DNA from: Clytia hemisphaerica
Taxonomy: Eukaryota > Cnidaria > Hydrozoa > Leptothecata > Clytiidae
Assembly (NCBI GenBank): GCA_902728285.1
Contig: CACVBU010000385.1
Coordinates: 841,038 to 905,037 of the forward strand
DNA length: 64,000 nt
Direction of reading: 5' to 3'
The notes beneath the pieces are model-generated. The model had not been told where the DNA came from. It did not search any database and worked only from the letters and a program-made list of their open reading frames with translations. Positions within the stretch are counted from its first letter, which is position 1. Each line of letters opens with the position of its first letter. The position numbers and the translations under genes were made by a program. Shown piece after piece: positions 45,401-51,623 of this stretch.

Positions 45401-48400
45401 CTACGGAAACGATTGACACCATCGTATAGGGCATGAAATTACTATCAATGTTTGATGCACGTTTTGTTTCATACATCCATAGGATGCCACTTTCGTGCGG
45501 GAAATAGCCAGAAACAGTATGAGAAACGTACACGACCGAATCACGCTTGATATGTTGAACAACGCTGTCAACAAGTATAAAACTTTACGACAAGAAAACA
45601 GGTAATGGTTAAATTTGTGAAAGTAGGAGTGCTTGTTGGATATAAGAGTATTCCTGGAATATCAGAGATTTCAAAACATTTTTAAATAAATTTTTGACTT
45701 CAGAATATATTGGGGATGGGGATTTGTTTACAGAAAACAAAGTGTGCTGTATGTACCGTTGGCGTTCTGTTGAATATACTGGATTACTTAATCAGTAGTG
45801 TAAACATAGTCGATGAACTTGACCAAGCATTTAATTTTTATTTTACAAACATGCTTCGAATAATCATCATCAGTGGATTATTTTGTTTAACTCTTCATAA
45901 TTATAATCTCGTATTATCATGTTATCATTTTCAAACGGTAACATTAGCAGATTCCCATTACCTTCCTTAAGGGAACTACATAATTTTTGTGGGATTAATT
46001 TTAACGATGAAAAGAAAAATGCCAGAAAATCGCATTTCGCGGGAATTAATTTTTCGCGATTTTGTCCTATTTTCTACACATTAATTTCATTTTCCTAGTG
46101 ATTTTTCAAATTCTTTGATGAAAAATAGCCAAGTTTGTAATTCGCGGATTCTAATTTTCGCGGTTTTGCCGAAAAGCCGTGAAAAAGCAAAAGTTAATTT
46201 CCGCGAAAATAAGTGCCCTTACTGTAAGCTAACTCATTATAATTTTCATATTATCATGTGATCTCGTTTAGTATTGCGCGCCTTTAAACTGGAATCACAT
46301 TAGATTTCCCTCTCATAACTCATTATATAATTGTCTTATTATCACATTTTCAGTGTTACGCAACCATTCAACGGTAACCACGCCGTGGTCATTACGTTTA
46401 ACACAATCAACGGCGTACATTATCAGTACGGGTTGATTTCCAATGGTAGTGAAACACACGTGGTTATGAACTTCCTCTCAGTTGGTGGCTACGGGTTTCA
46501 TGGTGTTTCGAACCCTGCTTGTACAAATTATAGGTAAAAGGCCCGCAAAATGTCAATTGCATTAATTCCATAGATATCTTACCTAAAACACTAGATAGAG
46601 CTATTCTGTATTTCCCAAGTAAGTGCATGTGCGCCATATTTGATGAAAGTAGGTCACAGTTTTCAACCAAGCAAAAAATCCTGAATGATGTGAATCAACG
46701 AGGCGAGATTGATCAAATTGCCGGCACCGAACTATGGTTTACTTATCTAAGACGGAGGATTATTTTGATTCAAATAGGGACGGAGTACCTCTATCTAGTT
46801 TTTATATAAGATATCTGTGATTAATTCGCATTGATTACCTTTTGAAGCGTGAAGAGACTGAGTTAAAGCTTATTGGAAGGAATGGCGTCAAAATTTCTGT
46901 AACAATGAAAAAAATCAATGCAGCGATCTTCGACGGAACGAGATAGAGTTTTTACAATCTCTTATTTGATTTGGTTGGTCGTTAACCATTAATAAAACAA
47001 TTTTGTTTCTTTTTTTAAAGAATGCGTCATTTTTATTACTTCAAGAATGACCAATTTTTAAAACATCTAATAAAAACTCCATCTCATCTGCCTTCGACAT
47101 TGACGGGTGGGAGGGGTCGGAAACTAGTTAGTTCCCTTGTTAGTTTCCGGTCCCTCCCACCCGTCATTGCCATTTTTTATTTTGGAGAAAATCCAGTTAA
47201 CCATTCAGAGTCAAAAACCTATGAAACAAGTTACAAATAACAGCAATAATAACAACAACGAAACAAGATTTCTTTTTTTCTCGTTTCCAGTATGACGTTA
47301 TACATATCCTCATTCCAAGAAGCCACAACATTACTTCTGGATGGATCAAATACTGGAGTCAAAGGACAATATGTTTACCCTATCACTCATAGGATTTGTG
47401 AAGGTAACAGTATGGTAAAGTTTAGTGTACCAGTAGCATTGTTGACAAGAGGGACGCGAAATTTGTGTAGAAGAGCTATGAATAGATAATTACTGTGTCA
47501 TAAAAATCTGCTCTCCTACACAGGTTTTGCGCCCCAGTCTACGCTACTGTAACAATGTAAAGGGATAATCGTATGTTTTGAGATATTTGACCTGAAGACT
47601 CCTTCTATAATCACGACGAGAAAATGTTAAAATCATTTTGCCTGAGCTTGCTTTTTTTCAAAGTCGGGATTTCAAAATCTCTTATAATTGCATGGTTCTT
47701 TCATTGAAATTCTATTCTATTTTATTGTTTTTGCTAATAAGCTAATATTATTTGTAACTTAAATGTTTCAAGTTTGCAAAATGATTAGGGAAAAAGATTT
47801 CGAGGACAATACAAGGAAGTTACGGGCGAAATATATCAGGCAACCTGATTATCCCATTTAAACAGAAGATGATGTGCATAGACTAATTCGAAAATACTTG
47901 CCAAAACCATTTTTCCAAAAAACAATATTCAACAGACCTTTTCATAAATGACGTCACGAACATCACTTGCCTTGTTCTGAAATTATTGCCATGGTGATTA
48001 GCTCCCAGCCGATTTTATTAAAACTATTCATAAAAAAATCATTTTTTTCTCAAGAGACATAACCACCATAATAATAAATCTTATCAGAGTTTTTTATTTT
48101 TCTAAAAAAGCAATGCATTGTGGGATTGTTTCGGAAATATTACAATAGAAATCTCTAAGGAATTCCTCGAGGGAATTCTATTGTAATACACCCGAAACAA
48201 TCCAATGCATCGCTTTTTTAGAAAAATCAAAAAGTCCGATAAGATCTATACACCTTTTCGACTGTAGCCGCCAATTGCCGCTCGGGCATTTTTTTGTCCG
48301 CTTTATCTCACTAAAACCGTCCAAGTCCTTTTTGACACACTTTTCTATTCTGATGTTCATTATTGTATAATAAGTCTTTTTATTTTGTGGCACCATCTTT

Positions 48401-49964
48401 CCATCTTTTCTCGATCGCCAAATCTGTTTGTAAAGAGTGCTTTGTACGCGCCGATCTTGCCAAATGAAGAATGGTGTGTTTTAAGTCTTTCAAAATCTAG
48501 AAGAAATACTGTAAATAGTTTGATGGATTTTTTTTTAAACCAGAGACTTTGATCTGCGTTTTTTTTAGAGCTGAGGCCAAAGCCGCCTCCACCGACCATG
48601 ACGCCCGCTACAACCACCACCACTATACCTTTCACAGCACCTCTTTTACCGAAATCGACCGAAAGTCTTTTCTCCACAACCACGTCTCACACTACGACGA
48701 TAACAAAAGATAGCTCAAAGGAGAGTCAAGCTGGAGGGCCTGAGCCTAGTGAAAAAACATTTCCAGTTACAAATGACCAGGGAGGTTAGTATTTGGGACC
48801 CACACCGTTGGGAGGCCAGGGGCCATGGTCCCATCACTATTTTTCAAATAAAATGTTACTTTAAGGAGTCAAATAAAATGTCATTTTCAGGAGTCAAATA
48901 AAATGTTATTTTAAGGAGATCATGGTTCATATTTTCAATAGTTTCGCTTCTACGGGTACTCATAGTACGCTTGGTAATTTTTAAGAATATTTTCAGCTGT
49001 CAAAGAGAAGGCCCCTTATTTTGCTCTAAATAGCCTGATTTTAGCCTATATTTACCTTATTTTGGGTTTTTAGAAGTACAATTTCCAACCCCCCCCCCCC
49101 CCGGCAATTATGTCCCCCCGTTTATTAAAATCTCGAAAATATTCCAAACCCCCGTTTATTTGGCACCTAAGAGTAAAGTCAGTCTGAAATAGCATCATTT
49201 TAAGGTTTAATGGAGACTCACGCAATTAAAATGTCCCATGGTCTCCTAAGTCGCTATATTTTAAGCCGTCCACTTTACAGATCATGACATGGGCCCTGGT
49301 ATTTTATAGATTATCTCCTCCTTTTCTCCATCTGTTGACAAATTAAAAATAACAAAGGAATTACTCAAAATACTCAAAATGGCGCGGGAGGAGGAGAAAG
49401 TTGTTTCTTCAGTTTAAAAATACTTTGTAAGCAAGTTATAGGAGATGCGTTGAAATGATGTCCTTTAAAATGAACTTCTTCCACTCTTAGAGAAATTTTA
49501 TTTGGCTAGATTGAAAAAACTACCTAATCGGCCTTTTTACACCGGCCTTTATTGGTGTCATTATTTCATAGCTGGCGCAGTAAGGGTCGTCGTAAGGGAT
49601 CGGAATTAAATTAGGGCTAAAAATGGTAAATAAAGGCATAATAAGGACCGGCGTAAAAAGAGCAGAAAAGGTAATGGCCGTCGTAAAAAAGGCAGATAAG
49701 TTAAGGGCCGATGTAAAAAGGGCCGAGATAGTATTACTATTATGTTCGTGAAATTTAACCCTAGGTTCTCTTTTTTGTTCGTGTCCGAATTTCTTAATAA
49801 TTTATTTACAGTATTAATCATTTCATCTCTTCTCAGATACCTCTTCGAACCAGATGCCAATTATAATCGGAGCGGTAGTGGGTGGTAGCGCCCTTTTGGT
49901 TCTGGTTACGGCTGTGGTGGTAGTGTTGAAGAGAAGATCTGCACGAATGCAAGGCTATTCATGA
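21433..49964 (+). CDS. Five-NIDO-module type I membrane protein (23 coding exons, 1,179 aa)
   Basis: I joined the exons from splice sites and frame. Coding exons: 21433-21487, 22473-22606, 24168-24302, 24860-24978, 26352-26596, 27496-27617, 30892-31021, 32381-32526, 34534-34750, 35691-35809, 36572-36926, 37411-37545, 38543-38670, 39267-39382, 40476-40676, 42345-42505, 43671-43816, 44401-44520, 45483-45601, 46354-46533, 47291-47403, 48569-48784, 49837-49964. All junctions use GT-AG, and the lengths sum to 3,540 nt with no stop until the last codon. Product: signal peptide (residues 1-18, MAIVVKLLLMVLLV core), five NIDO-like modules (19-229, 230-434, 435-637, 638-839, 840-1065), a Thr/Pro/Ser stalk (1066-1137), a helix at about 1146-1168, and tail KRRSARMQGYS. 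The domain call rests on YPFG, a GxxS-type strand, YYRET and NxFQ blocks typical of NIDO (nidogen/tectorin/Muc4 extracellular domain). Role unknown; a cell-surface adhesion or recognition protein is an inference. Exon choice is by eye and has not been tested against transcripts. Confidence 0.85.
22678..22953. mobile_element. 276-bp MITE with 35-bp TIRs (AAGCCCGAAGGGCTAG family)
   Basis: ATTGAGTTTCAAGCCCGAAG at the left end is matched by CTTCGGGCTTGAAACTCAAT at the right, and the inversion extends to AGAGGTCAATCTCT. Each end is flanked by a GCCCCCACC-like 9-bp run, a likely target duplication of the length seen in Mutator-like elements. A relative with the same palindromic core lies at 62771-63054. 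Confidence 0.85.
23368..23632. mobile_element. Repeat of the GGGTCTGTGA-CACCC family
   Basis: Contains AGTGGGGATAAAAATTCCAA, AATTTTGAGTGGGGATGAAA and CAGTGGGTCTGTGACACAAG. The same phrases, inverted or direct, recur at 51342-51623 and 51890-52111, showing a dispersed family. Confidence 0.7.
24990..25150. mobile_element. 160-bp hairpin MITE in intron 4
   Basis: ATTCATGACGTAATGTTTT at the left pairs with AAAACATTACGTCATAAAT at the right, and TAGTAGTGGCACATTT with AAATGTGCCACTACT in the middle. It begins 12 bp after the exon 4 donor. Confidence 0.8.
25186..25430. mobile_element. MITE of the AAAGGGACATA family, copy 1
   Basis: The ends are TAAAAGGACATA and TATGTCCCTTTA. The interior (GTAAACAAACCGTATGCAGC, GTTTTGGACACGTG, AATGACACGTG) is about 80% identical by eye to the second copy at 30127-30340. 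Confidence 0.8.
25681..25935 (+). mobile_element. tRNA-derived SINE, full-length-like copy
   Basis: The head has an A-box-like TAGCTTGCAAGTAGAGC and a B-box-like GGTTCAAACCC spaced as in a tRNA. A body follows with ATGCCTCTCTGCTTGATGCT, GGGAAGGGTCAAGGGGAAGT and GAGCCTTCGGGTCG-type motifs, ending TTGCGGTCGCAAACT. A second copy of the body without the tRNA head lies at 26140-26335. Presumably it was mobilised by one of the LINEs; its 3' end does not obviously match the LINE tails here. Confidence 0.75.
26140..26335 (+). mobile_element. SINE copy 2, 5'-truncated
   Basis: The body matches the SINE at 25681 from GTACCAAAAATTTC through GCCTCTCTGTTTGATGTTCA to GCGGTTGCAAACT, but lacks the tRNA-like head. 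It ends 16 bp before the exon 5 acceptor, so the SINE tail probably forms part of the acceptor context. Confidence 0.75.
26625..26765. repeat. AACGTT/GTTGTGTTGAC tandem repeat
   Basis: Three approximate repeats of GAACGTTCATCTAACGTTGT followed by GTTGACNTTATGA. Same motif family as 21003-21137 and 53020-53085. Confidence 0.8.
26939..27095. mobile_element. 157-bp hairpin MITE
   Basis: A long palindrome: AAGGCTTGTGTGAACACGAG pairs with CTAGTGTCCCCAAGCCTT, and GCAACATGCTCCATCCCACC with its exact inverse. TAA on both sides could be a 3-bp Harbinger-type target. Confidence 0.85.
27243..27262. repeat. (TA)n microsatellite
   Basis: A pure TA dinucleotide run of about 20 bp. Confidence 0.95.
27915..28107. 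mobile_element. MITE of the ACACAGGTTGTAAAATTA family, truncated copy
   Basis: Matches 50441-50656 over most of its length (CACGCTTTTACTCGAAATTT, CTTGTTACATGACATTTATT, GTTATCAGCTGT). Its right terminus is lost where the next TIR element starts at 28115. Confidence 0.8.
28115..28966. mobile_element. 852-bp TIR element rich in TGTTGGA motifs
   Basis: The left end AAGGCCGAGGTAAACGATTC and the right end GAATCGTTTACCTCGGCCTT are inverted. The interior carries about ten TGTTGGA/TCCAACA motifs in both orientations, and GTAAACGATTCCAACATT recurs internally near 28885, so it may consist of two nested relatives. No transposase frame. Confidence 0.75.
29271..30770 (+). mobile_element. Unclassified interspersed element, about 1.5 kb
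   Basis: The left edge is GC-rich, ACTAGCCGGTACCCGGCGTC, unlike its surroundings. The right edge is CATACAGACAGACAAAACGA followed by CTATTAATATATAG. Termini of this type (a CCCGGC-rich start and an ACAGACA...TATTAATATATAG end) are familiar from animal interspersed repeats. A copy of the AAAGGGACATA MITE is nested at 30127-30340. I cannot assign a superfamily. Confidence 0.45.
30127..30340. mobile_element. MITE of the AAAGGGACATA family, copy 2
   Basis: Parallel to copy 1 at 25186 through GTAAACAAACTGTATGCAGC and GTTTTGGACACGTG to AATGTTTACATTTTACTAC; the right terminus is lost. Confidence 0.8.
31059..31117 (+). repeat. Echo of the exon 7 (30892-31021) 3' end and donor
   Basis: GTAATGATTTCAATGTCATT, then GATGCGTTGAAGTGTAAGTT, then TACTCCTCCC is a diverged tandem copy of the real exon end (GCTAATGACTTCAACGTCAC, GATGAGTCAAGGGGTAAGTT, CTCTCTTCCTCC). 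It follows the real donor by about 40 bp. Confidence 0.7.
31118..31461. mobile_element. 344-bp hAT-like MITE with perfect 8-bp target duplication
   Basis: AGGACCCTGTCGACGCACCG at the left and CTGGTGCGTCGGCAGGGTCCT-type sequence at the right are inverted. CTCCTCCC flanks both ends (31110-31117 and 31462-31469), an 8-bp duplication as in hAT elements. The interior has about a dozen CACCGGAC/GTCCGGTG motifs in both orientations. Confidence 0.88.
32569..32769. mobile_element. 201-bp MITE with about 70-bp TIRs
   Basis: CGGTTAGCCGCTTCGTATAA at the left is inverted as TTATAGGAAGCAGCTAACCG at the right. The arms continue through CACCAAAATTTCGAGTTAAC and CATCCCATTGGCTAAAA. Confidence 0.88.
32789..32924 (+). 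repeat. Intron repeat shared with 42116-42246
   Basis: TCATATCAGACATATATTTC, ATCAGGACAGTGTCTGCCT and ATGCTAATATAAG recur in the same order and orientation in the intron before exon 16 (42345). Either a dispersed repeat or intronic homology left from module duplication. Confidence 0.75.
34340..34497. mobile_element. Near-perfect palindrome (hairpin MITE)
   Basis: GTGCAATTAACGATTAATCA at 34358 is inverted as TGATTAATCGTTAATTGCAC ending at 34478, around a TTCGGACTCG-type centre. The outer ATCGTATG arms extend it further. Related CGATTAATCGTTAATTGCAC sequence occurs at about 34018 and a shorter piece near 41640. Confidence 0.85.
34790..34943. mobile_element. MITE of the CAGTAGCGTAGCC family, copy 1
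   Basis: CAGTAGCGTAGCCAAGAGAG and TCTTGGCTACACTAC-type ends are inverted, with AATTTGTGTAGGAGAGCAGA inside each arm. Copy 2 lies at 47431-47549. Confidence 0.85.
35121..35294. mobile_element. 174-bp MITE with TTA target duplication
   Basis: TCGGGGAAAACTTCGTCGGG is exactly inverted at the right end (CCCGACGAAGTTTTCCCCGA). TTA stands on both sides (35118-35120, 35295-35297), the standard PIF/Harbinger target. The interior repeats GTGACGAA and TTTTCCCCGACGAAA. Confidence 0.88.
35347..35531. mobile_element. pogo/Tigger-like MITE
   Basis: CAGTGGAGTTTCTATAACTC and GAGTTAAAGAGACTCTACTG are inverted ends, with TGTTCGAGTTAA and AAACTTGTTCGAGTTAAGGA inside. Opposite orientation to the copy at 18850. 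Confidence 0.8.
36205..36460. mobile_element. 256-bp MITE of the AAGAACATTTTAAG family
   Basis: TACACGTTTTTTTATAAGAG and TATAAAAAGAAAAACGTGTA are inverted ends. The interior repeats GTTCTTAAAATGTTCTTA. Decayed relatives lie at 16070-16560, 24365-24440 and 27285-27440 (the last inverted). It ends 111 bp before the acceptor of the large module 3 exon. Confidence 0.82.
37032..37250. repeat. Tandem duplication, two units of about 110 bp
   Basis: GAAGTATATAAAGAGGCTTT, then ATTCTGCATAATTCACTA, then TTAAATCCAT, repeats once as TAAAGTATATAAAGAAACTT, ATTCTGAATGATTCACTA and TTAAATCCAT. Confidence 0.75.
38726..38891. mobile_element. 166-bp hairpin MITE
   Basis: ATTCTAATATCTTAACAGAC and CTGTTAGATATTAGAAT are inverted ends, with CGGAACAACCGTTAAAGT inverted as ACTTTAACGGTTGTTCCG. 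Confidence 0.85.
39405..40060 (+). repeat. Irregular minisatellite of CACGACAGAAAACAAACGAC units
   Basis: About ten units built from CACGACAGAAAACAAACGAC, AATTCAAGACGGAAAACACA and GGACAAACTTATGAAGGGCA in varying order. It lies in the intron between 39382 and 40476. The open frames across it (39426-39870) are products of the repeat and not genes. Confidence 0.9.
40088..40430. mobile_element. MITE of the ATACACCTTTTCGACCGTAG family, interrupted
   Basis: ATACACTTTTTCGACCGTAG and CTACGGTCGAAAAGGTGTAT are inverted ends. Partial relatives lie at 48245-48352 and 55352-55500. The second MITE (40141-40282) is inserted in it. Confidence 0.85.
40141..40282. mobile_element. 142-bp nested MITE (AAAGTTTCGCGG type)
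   Basis: ACTTTAAGAGCAGAAAGTTT and AAAGTTTCTGACCTTAAAGT are inverted ends. The flanks AATTATTT and AATTATCC match at 6 of 8 positions. The paralogous uninterrupted site near 55375-55395 reads straight through, which confirms the insertion. Confidence 0.85.
42116..42246 (+). repeat. Intron repeat shared with 32789-32924
   Basis: TCATATCAGACACATATTTC, ATCAGGACAGTGTCTGCCTA and ATGCTGGTATAAG match the other copy in order and orientation. Confidence 0.75.
42905..43670 (+). repeat. Echo copies of the exon 17 (43671-43816) start plus MITEs
   Basis: Three decayed copies of the module 5 opening precede the real one: about 42911 (AATGTTACCGAAGGGTATTC), 43395 (CAATGTTACCGGACGGGATT, nearly identical to the real CAATGTTACCGAACGGGATT) and 43557 (CAATGTTACCGACC). 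The second keeps its acceptor-like TTTCTTTCTAATAG and reads MLPDGIPSGDQFYGFN before a stop. A 162-bp tandem unit (ATTGGAGACGTA at 43367 and 43529) carries two of them. pogo-like fragments lie at about 42955-43060 and 43440-43530. Confidence 0.78.
43094..43344. mobile_element. 251-bp MITE with CCGTATACCCCCTG ends
   Basis: AACCGTATACCCCTGTTGAT and CAACAGGGGGTATACGGTT are inverted, continuing to AGGAGGTCCAT/ATGGACCTCC. The interior is a tandem of CCCCTCTGGAATTCCA-like units. Confidence 0.85.
44064..44368. mobile_element. MITE of the CATAGATATCTTATATAAAA family, copy 1
   Basis: CATAGATATCTTATATAAAA and GCTCTATCTAAGATATCTGTGG-like ends are inverted. The interior (AACCAAGCAAAAAACTGAAT, GAAATTGCCGGCAACGAACT) matches copy 2 at 46570-46825. 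Confidence 0.8.
44790..45075 (+). repeat. Echo copies of the exon 19 (45483-45601) start
   Basis: Position 44813 reads GACGCCACTTTCGTGCTGGA after TATTTAG (DATFVLEIVRF, then a stop). Position 44945 reads GATGCTACCTCCGTGCATGT after TTTTTAG (DATSVHVIARL, then a stop). The real exon reads GATGCCACTTTCGTGCGGGA (DATFVREIARN). A fainter third copy may lie near 45053. Confidence 0.8.
45966..46223. mobile_element. Repeat with TTCGCGG motifs and CTTAAGGGAAC / GCCCTTACTGTAA ends
   Basis: The termini are weakly inverted (TTAAGGGAACTACATAATTT against AAATAAGTGCCCTTACTGTAA-like sequence). The interior repeats TTTCGCGGGAATTAATTTTT. Confidence 0.55.
46570..46825. mobile_element. MITE of the CATAGATATCTTATATAAAA family, copy 2
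   Basis: Shares CCATAGATATCTTA, AACCAAGCAAAAAATC, AAATTGCCGGCACCGAACTA and ATAAGATATCTGTG with copy 1, in the same orientation. Confidence 0.8.
46938..47090. mobile_element. MITE copy 2 of the GGAGTTTTTACA family
   Basis: CTCTTATTTGATTTGGTTGG and TCGTTAACCATTAATAAAAC match copy 1 at 10399-10552 closely. The ends are AGATAGAGTTTTTACA and AAAAACTCCATCTCAT. Confidence 0.82.
47431..47549. mobile_element. MITE copy 2 of the CAGTAGCGTAGCC family, internally deleted
   Basis: Shares CTATGAATAGATAATTAC, TCATAAAAATCTGCTCTCCT and the terminal ACGCTACTG with 34790-34943. Confidence 0.8.
48081..48242. mobile_element. 162-bp hairpin MITE inserted next to a CTTTTCGACTGTAG element
   Basis: TTATCAGAGTTTTTTATTTT is inverted as AAAATCAAAAAGTCCGATAA. 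The arms include AAAAAGCAATGCATTGTGGG. Confidence 0.82.
48245..48352. mobile_element. Partial copy of the ATACACCTTTTCGACCGTAG MITE
   Basis: ATACACCTTTTCGACTGTAG, CGGGCATTTTTTTGTCCGCT and AAAACCGTCCAAGTCC match the inverse of the right half of 40088-40430. Confidence 0.8.
48569..48784 (+). other. NIDO gene exon 22: Thr/Pro/Ser-rich stalk
   Basis: Encodes 72 residues rich in Thr, Ser and Pro (LRPKPPPPTMTPATTTTTIP, STTTSHTTTITKDSS), a likely O-glycosylated stalk lifting the NIDO modules off the membrane. It is bounded by phase-1 introns on both sides, so it too is a symmetric cassette. Confidence 0.85.
48845..48918 (+). repeat. 29-bp tandem repeat, three units
   Basis: AAATAAAATGTTACTTTAAG followed by GAGTC occurs three times with small changes. 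Confidence 0.8.
49515..49735. repeat. Relative of the TACCTTAT TIR element
   Basis: GGCCTTTTTACACCGGCCTT, GACCGGCGTAAAAAG and GGGCCGATGTAAAAAGGGCC resemble the terminal motifs of 19211-19603, with several extra units in tandem. Confidence 0.6.
49837..49964 (+). other. NIDO gene exon 23: transmembrane helix and cytoplasmic tail
   Basis: Encodes MPIIIGAVVGGSALLVLVTA followed by VVVVL, one strong helix. KRRSARMQGYS and TGA follow. The positive residues right after the helix fit the cytoplasmic side. No signalling motif is visible in the 11-residue tail. Confidence 0.9.
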
Positions 49965-50172
49965 TGTTGTTTATAACTTCAACGATTTTATACTTTGTGA
50001 TCATTTTGGCCTTTCTTGAGGGAAGAATTTTGGATATCCAAAGGCCAATTGATATTTGTTTAAAAGTGAAAAATCATCTTCATATTTTAATGGCATTGGG
50101 GAATTCCTCGAGTTTATTGAATCTGAGTGGCCTGGGTGGGGAAGGGCGGGGTGGTTTAGATTTCTCACAATA
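49965..50172 (+). other. Likely 3' untranslated region of the NIDO gene
   Basis: Directly follows the stop codon. No canonical AATAAA was found before the pogo-like MITE at 50173, so the polyadenylation site is unknown. Confidence 0.4.
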
Positions 50173-50350
50173 CAGTTGACGCTCTTCAATTCAACGTTCT
50201 TCTATTAAATATAGCCTCCATTATGCGATAATATTGAAAGCTACTGTCAGAAAGAAACCCTCGTTACCAACGCTCTACAATTCGATACGCTCCTTTATTC
50301 GATAAAAATCCAATTCTCTTAGAATCGATTTAGAGAGCGTCGACTATATA
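50173..50350. mobile_element. pogo/Tigger-like MITE (ACAGTTGACGCTCT type)
   Basis: ACAGTTGACGCTCTTCAATT and GATTTAGAGAGCGTCGACTA are inverted ends. The left half of a related element lies at about 21913-22075. Confidence 0.7.
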
Positions 50351-50440
50351 TCTGAAAATACGCTTAAACCGAAGGTGTTAGGAGCTAATGTAAATGACAT
50401 CTCGGAGCATGTCTCTGCAAGAATGAAAGATCAAAGGAAT

Positions 50441-50656
50441 ACACAGGTTGTAAAATTAAAGTCTGAAATCACGCTTTTACTCGAAATTTCTATGTGCTTG
50501 TTACATGACATTTATTTTTGATTGGTTCGAATTTAATGACACTAATAAAGTTATCAGCTGTGAGTTGTAAAGCAAGTAACCTGGGAATAAAATCACGTGA
50601 ACTTTTTCGAGTAATCACATGTTTTGACTTCACTGATATTATTTTACAACCTGTGT
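50441..50656. mobile_element. MITE of the ACACAGGTTGTAAAATTA family, full copy
   Basis: ACACAGGTTGTAAAATTA and ATTTTACAACCTGTGT are inverted ends. Closely matches 27915-28107. Confidence 0.85.
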
Positions 50657-51341
50657 GTGCAGTAACTTTTTGATAAATCAATATCTTCCTCAAAAGGTAG
50701 TTAAGTATGTCCTGTAAAATGTCATTAATTTTTGTGTTTGTACACATAGTCATTATTTTTATAAGCAGCCAAGTTGCTAAGGGTCCAGCCCTGAAAATGA
50801 CCAAAAAATTGAGCTACTTGGCCTTAGCAACCTAGCCCTGAAACTGAGCACGAACCAGGAAAGCAACCAAATTTACCTAAAAAGAGCTATTTTCGACATT
50901 ATTTGGCATGTATAATATTTGTTTTGGTGGTTTATGCATAGTATAAGAAAGCCTGTGGTTTATGGAAAATCGACAGTTTTTTGAATTTTTTGTTGTATTT
51001 TAACCTGCATTTTTTTCATCTTTCATTTTATAAATTATTATACTTTATTTATTATATTTATTTGATTTTTTATATAAAGACGAAAATGTAATTAACTTAA
51101 ACATCACGTAAGACAACTACGTAGAAAAGTACTACGATCATGATTTTTATATCAGAAACTCCTCGATCTTAGAACATCATGAAATACAGCTTAAAAATTT
51201 TGTCCCTGGTTGACTTCAAAAAGGGCTCTTTTTTTTTTGTTTTTTGATTGTTTTTAAAGTGAATCAGTGATAAACTTTGGACTATATCTTTCGATTGAAT
51301 AATTTTTTTGAAATGTTTTTACAGACTGATGATATTCTACA
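50657..51341. other. Gene-free spacer
   Basis: AT-rich, with a short inverted pair (AGCCAAGTTGCTAAGG and CTTGGCCTTAGCAAC) at about 50767-50830 and no gene. Confidence 0.5.
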
Positions 51342-51623
51342 AACCCTTCTCACAGACCCACTGTAAAAATTGTCCATACTATCGTCTCCTCTGGAAAATC
51401 TTCCAATTTTTGTCCCCACTGAAAATAATCAAATAAACCAATTCTCACTGCAAAAAAATTATGCTATTTGTCCCATCCTCACTGAATTTTTTGACTTGGA
51501 AACAAAAGAATTGAAATCCCCAGCCTTGAAAAATTATGGAAATATCAATTCCCATAGAGTTTCAGCCCGTCATTTTTATCCCCACTGGTTGAAAAAGTCC
51601 TACTGGGTCTGTGAGAAGGTGTT
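51342..51623. mobile_element. 282-bp MITE of the CTTCTCACAGACCCA family
   Basis: AACCCTTCTCACAGACCCAC and TGGGTCTGTGAGAAGGTGTT are inverted ends. The interior repeats GTCCCCACTG/ATCCCCACTG. The open frame inside is not a gene. Confidence 0.85.

Larger units (their letters stand above)
43671..47403 (+). other. NIDO module 5 (exons 17-21)
   Basis: Exons 43671-43816, 44401-44520, 45483-45601, 46354-46533 and 47291-47403. The opening is MLPNGIPSGDQFYGYLND, then ISANGMLTMNRD, DATFVREIARNSMRNVHDRI, HAVVITFNTINGVHYQYGL and SNTGVKGQYVYPITHRICE. It is the most diverged and longest module (226 residues). VREIARN replaces YYRET, while the two C-terminal-region cysteines (NPACTNY, HRICE) are kept. Intron phases are 1-0-0-2-2-1. 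Three of its exons have decayed echo copies upstream. Confidence 0.82.
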
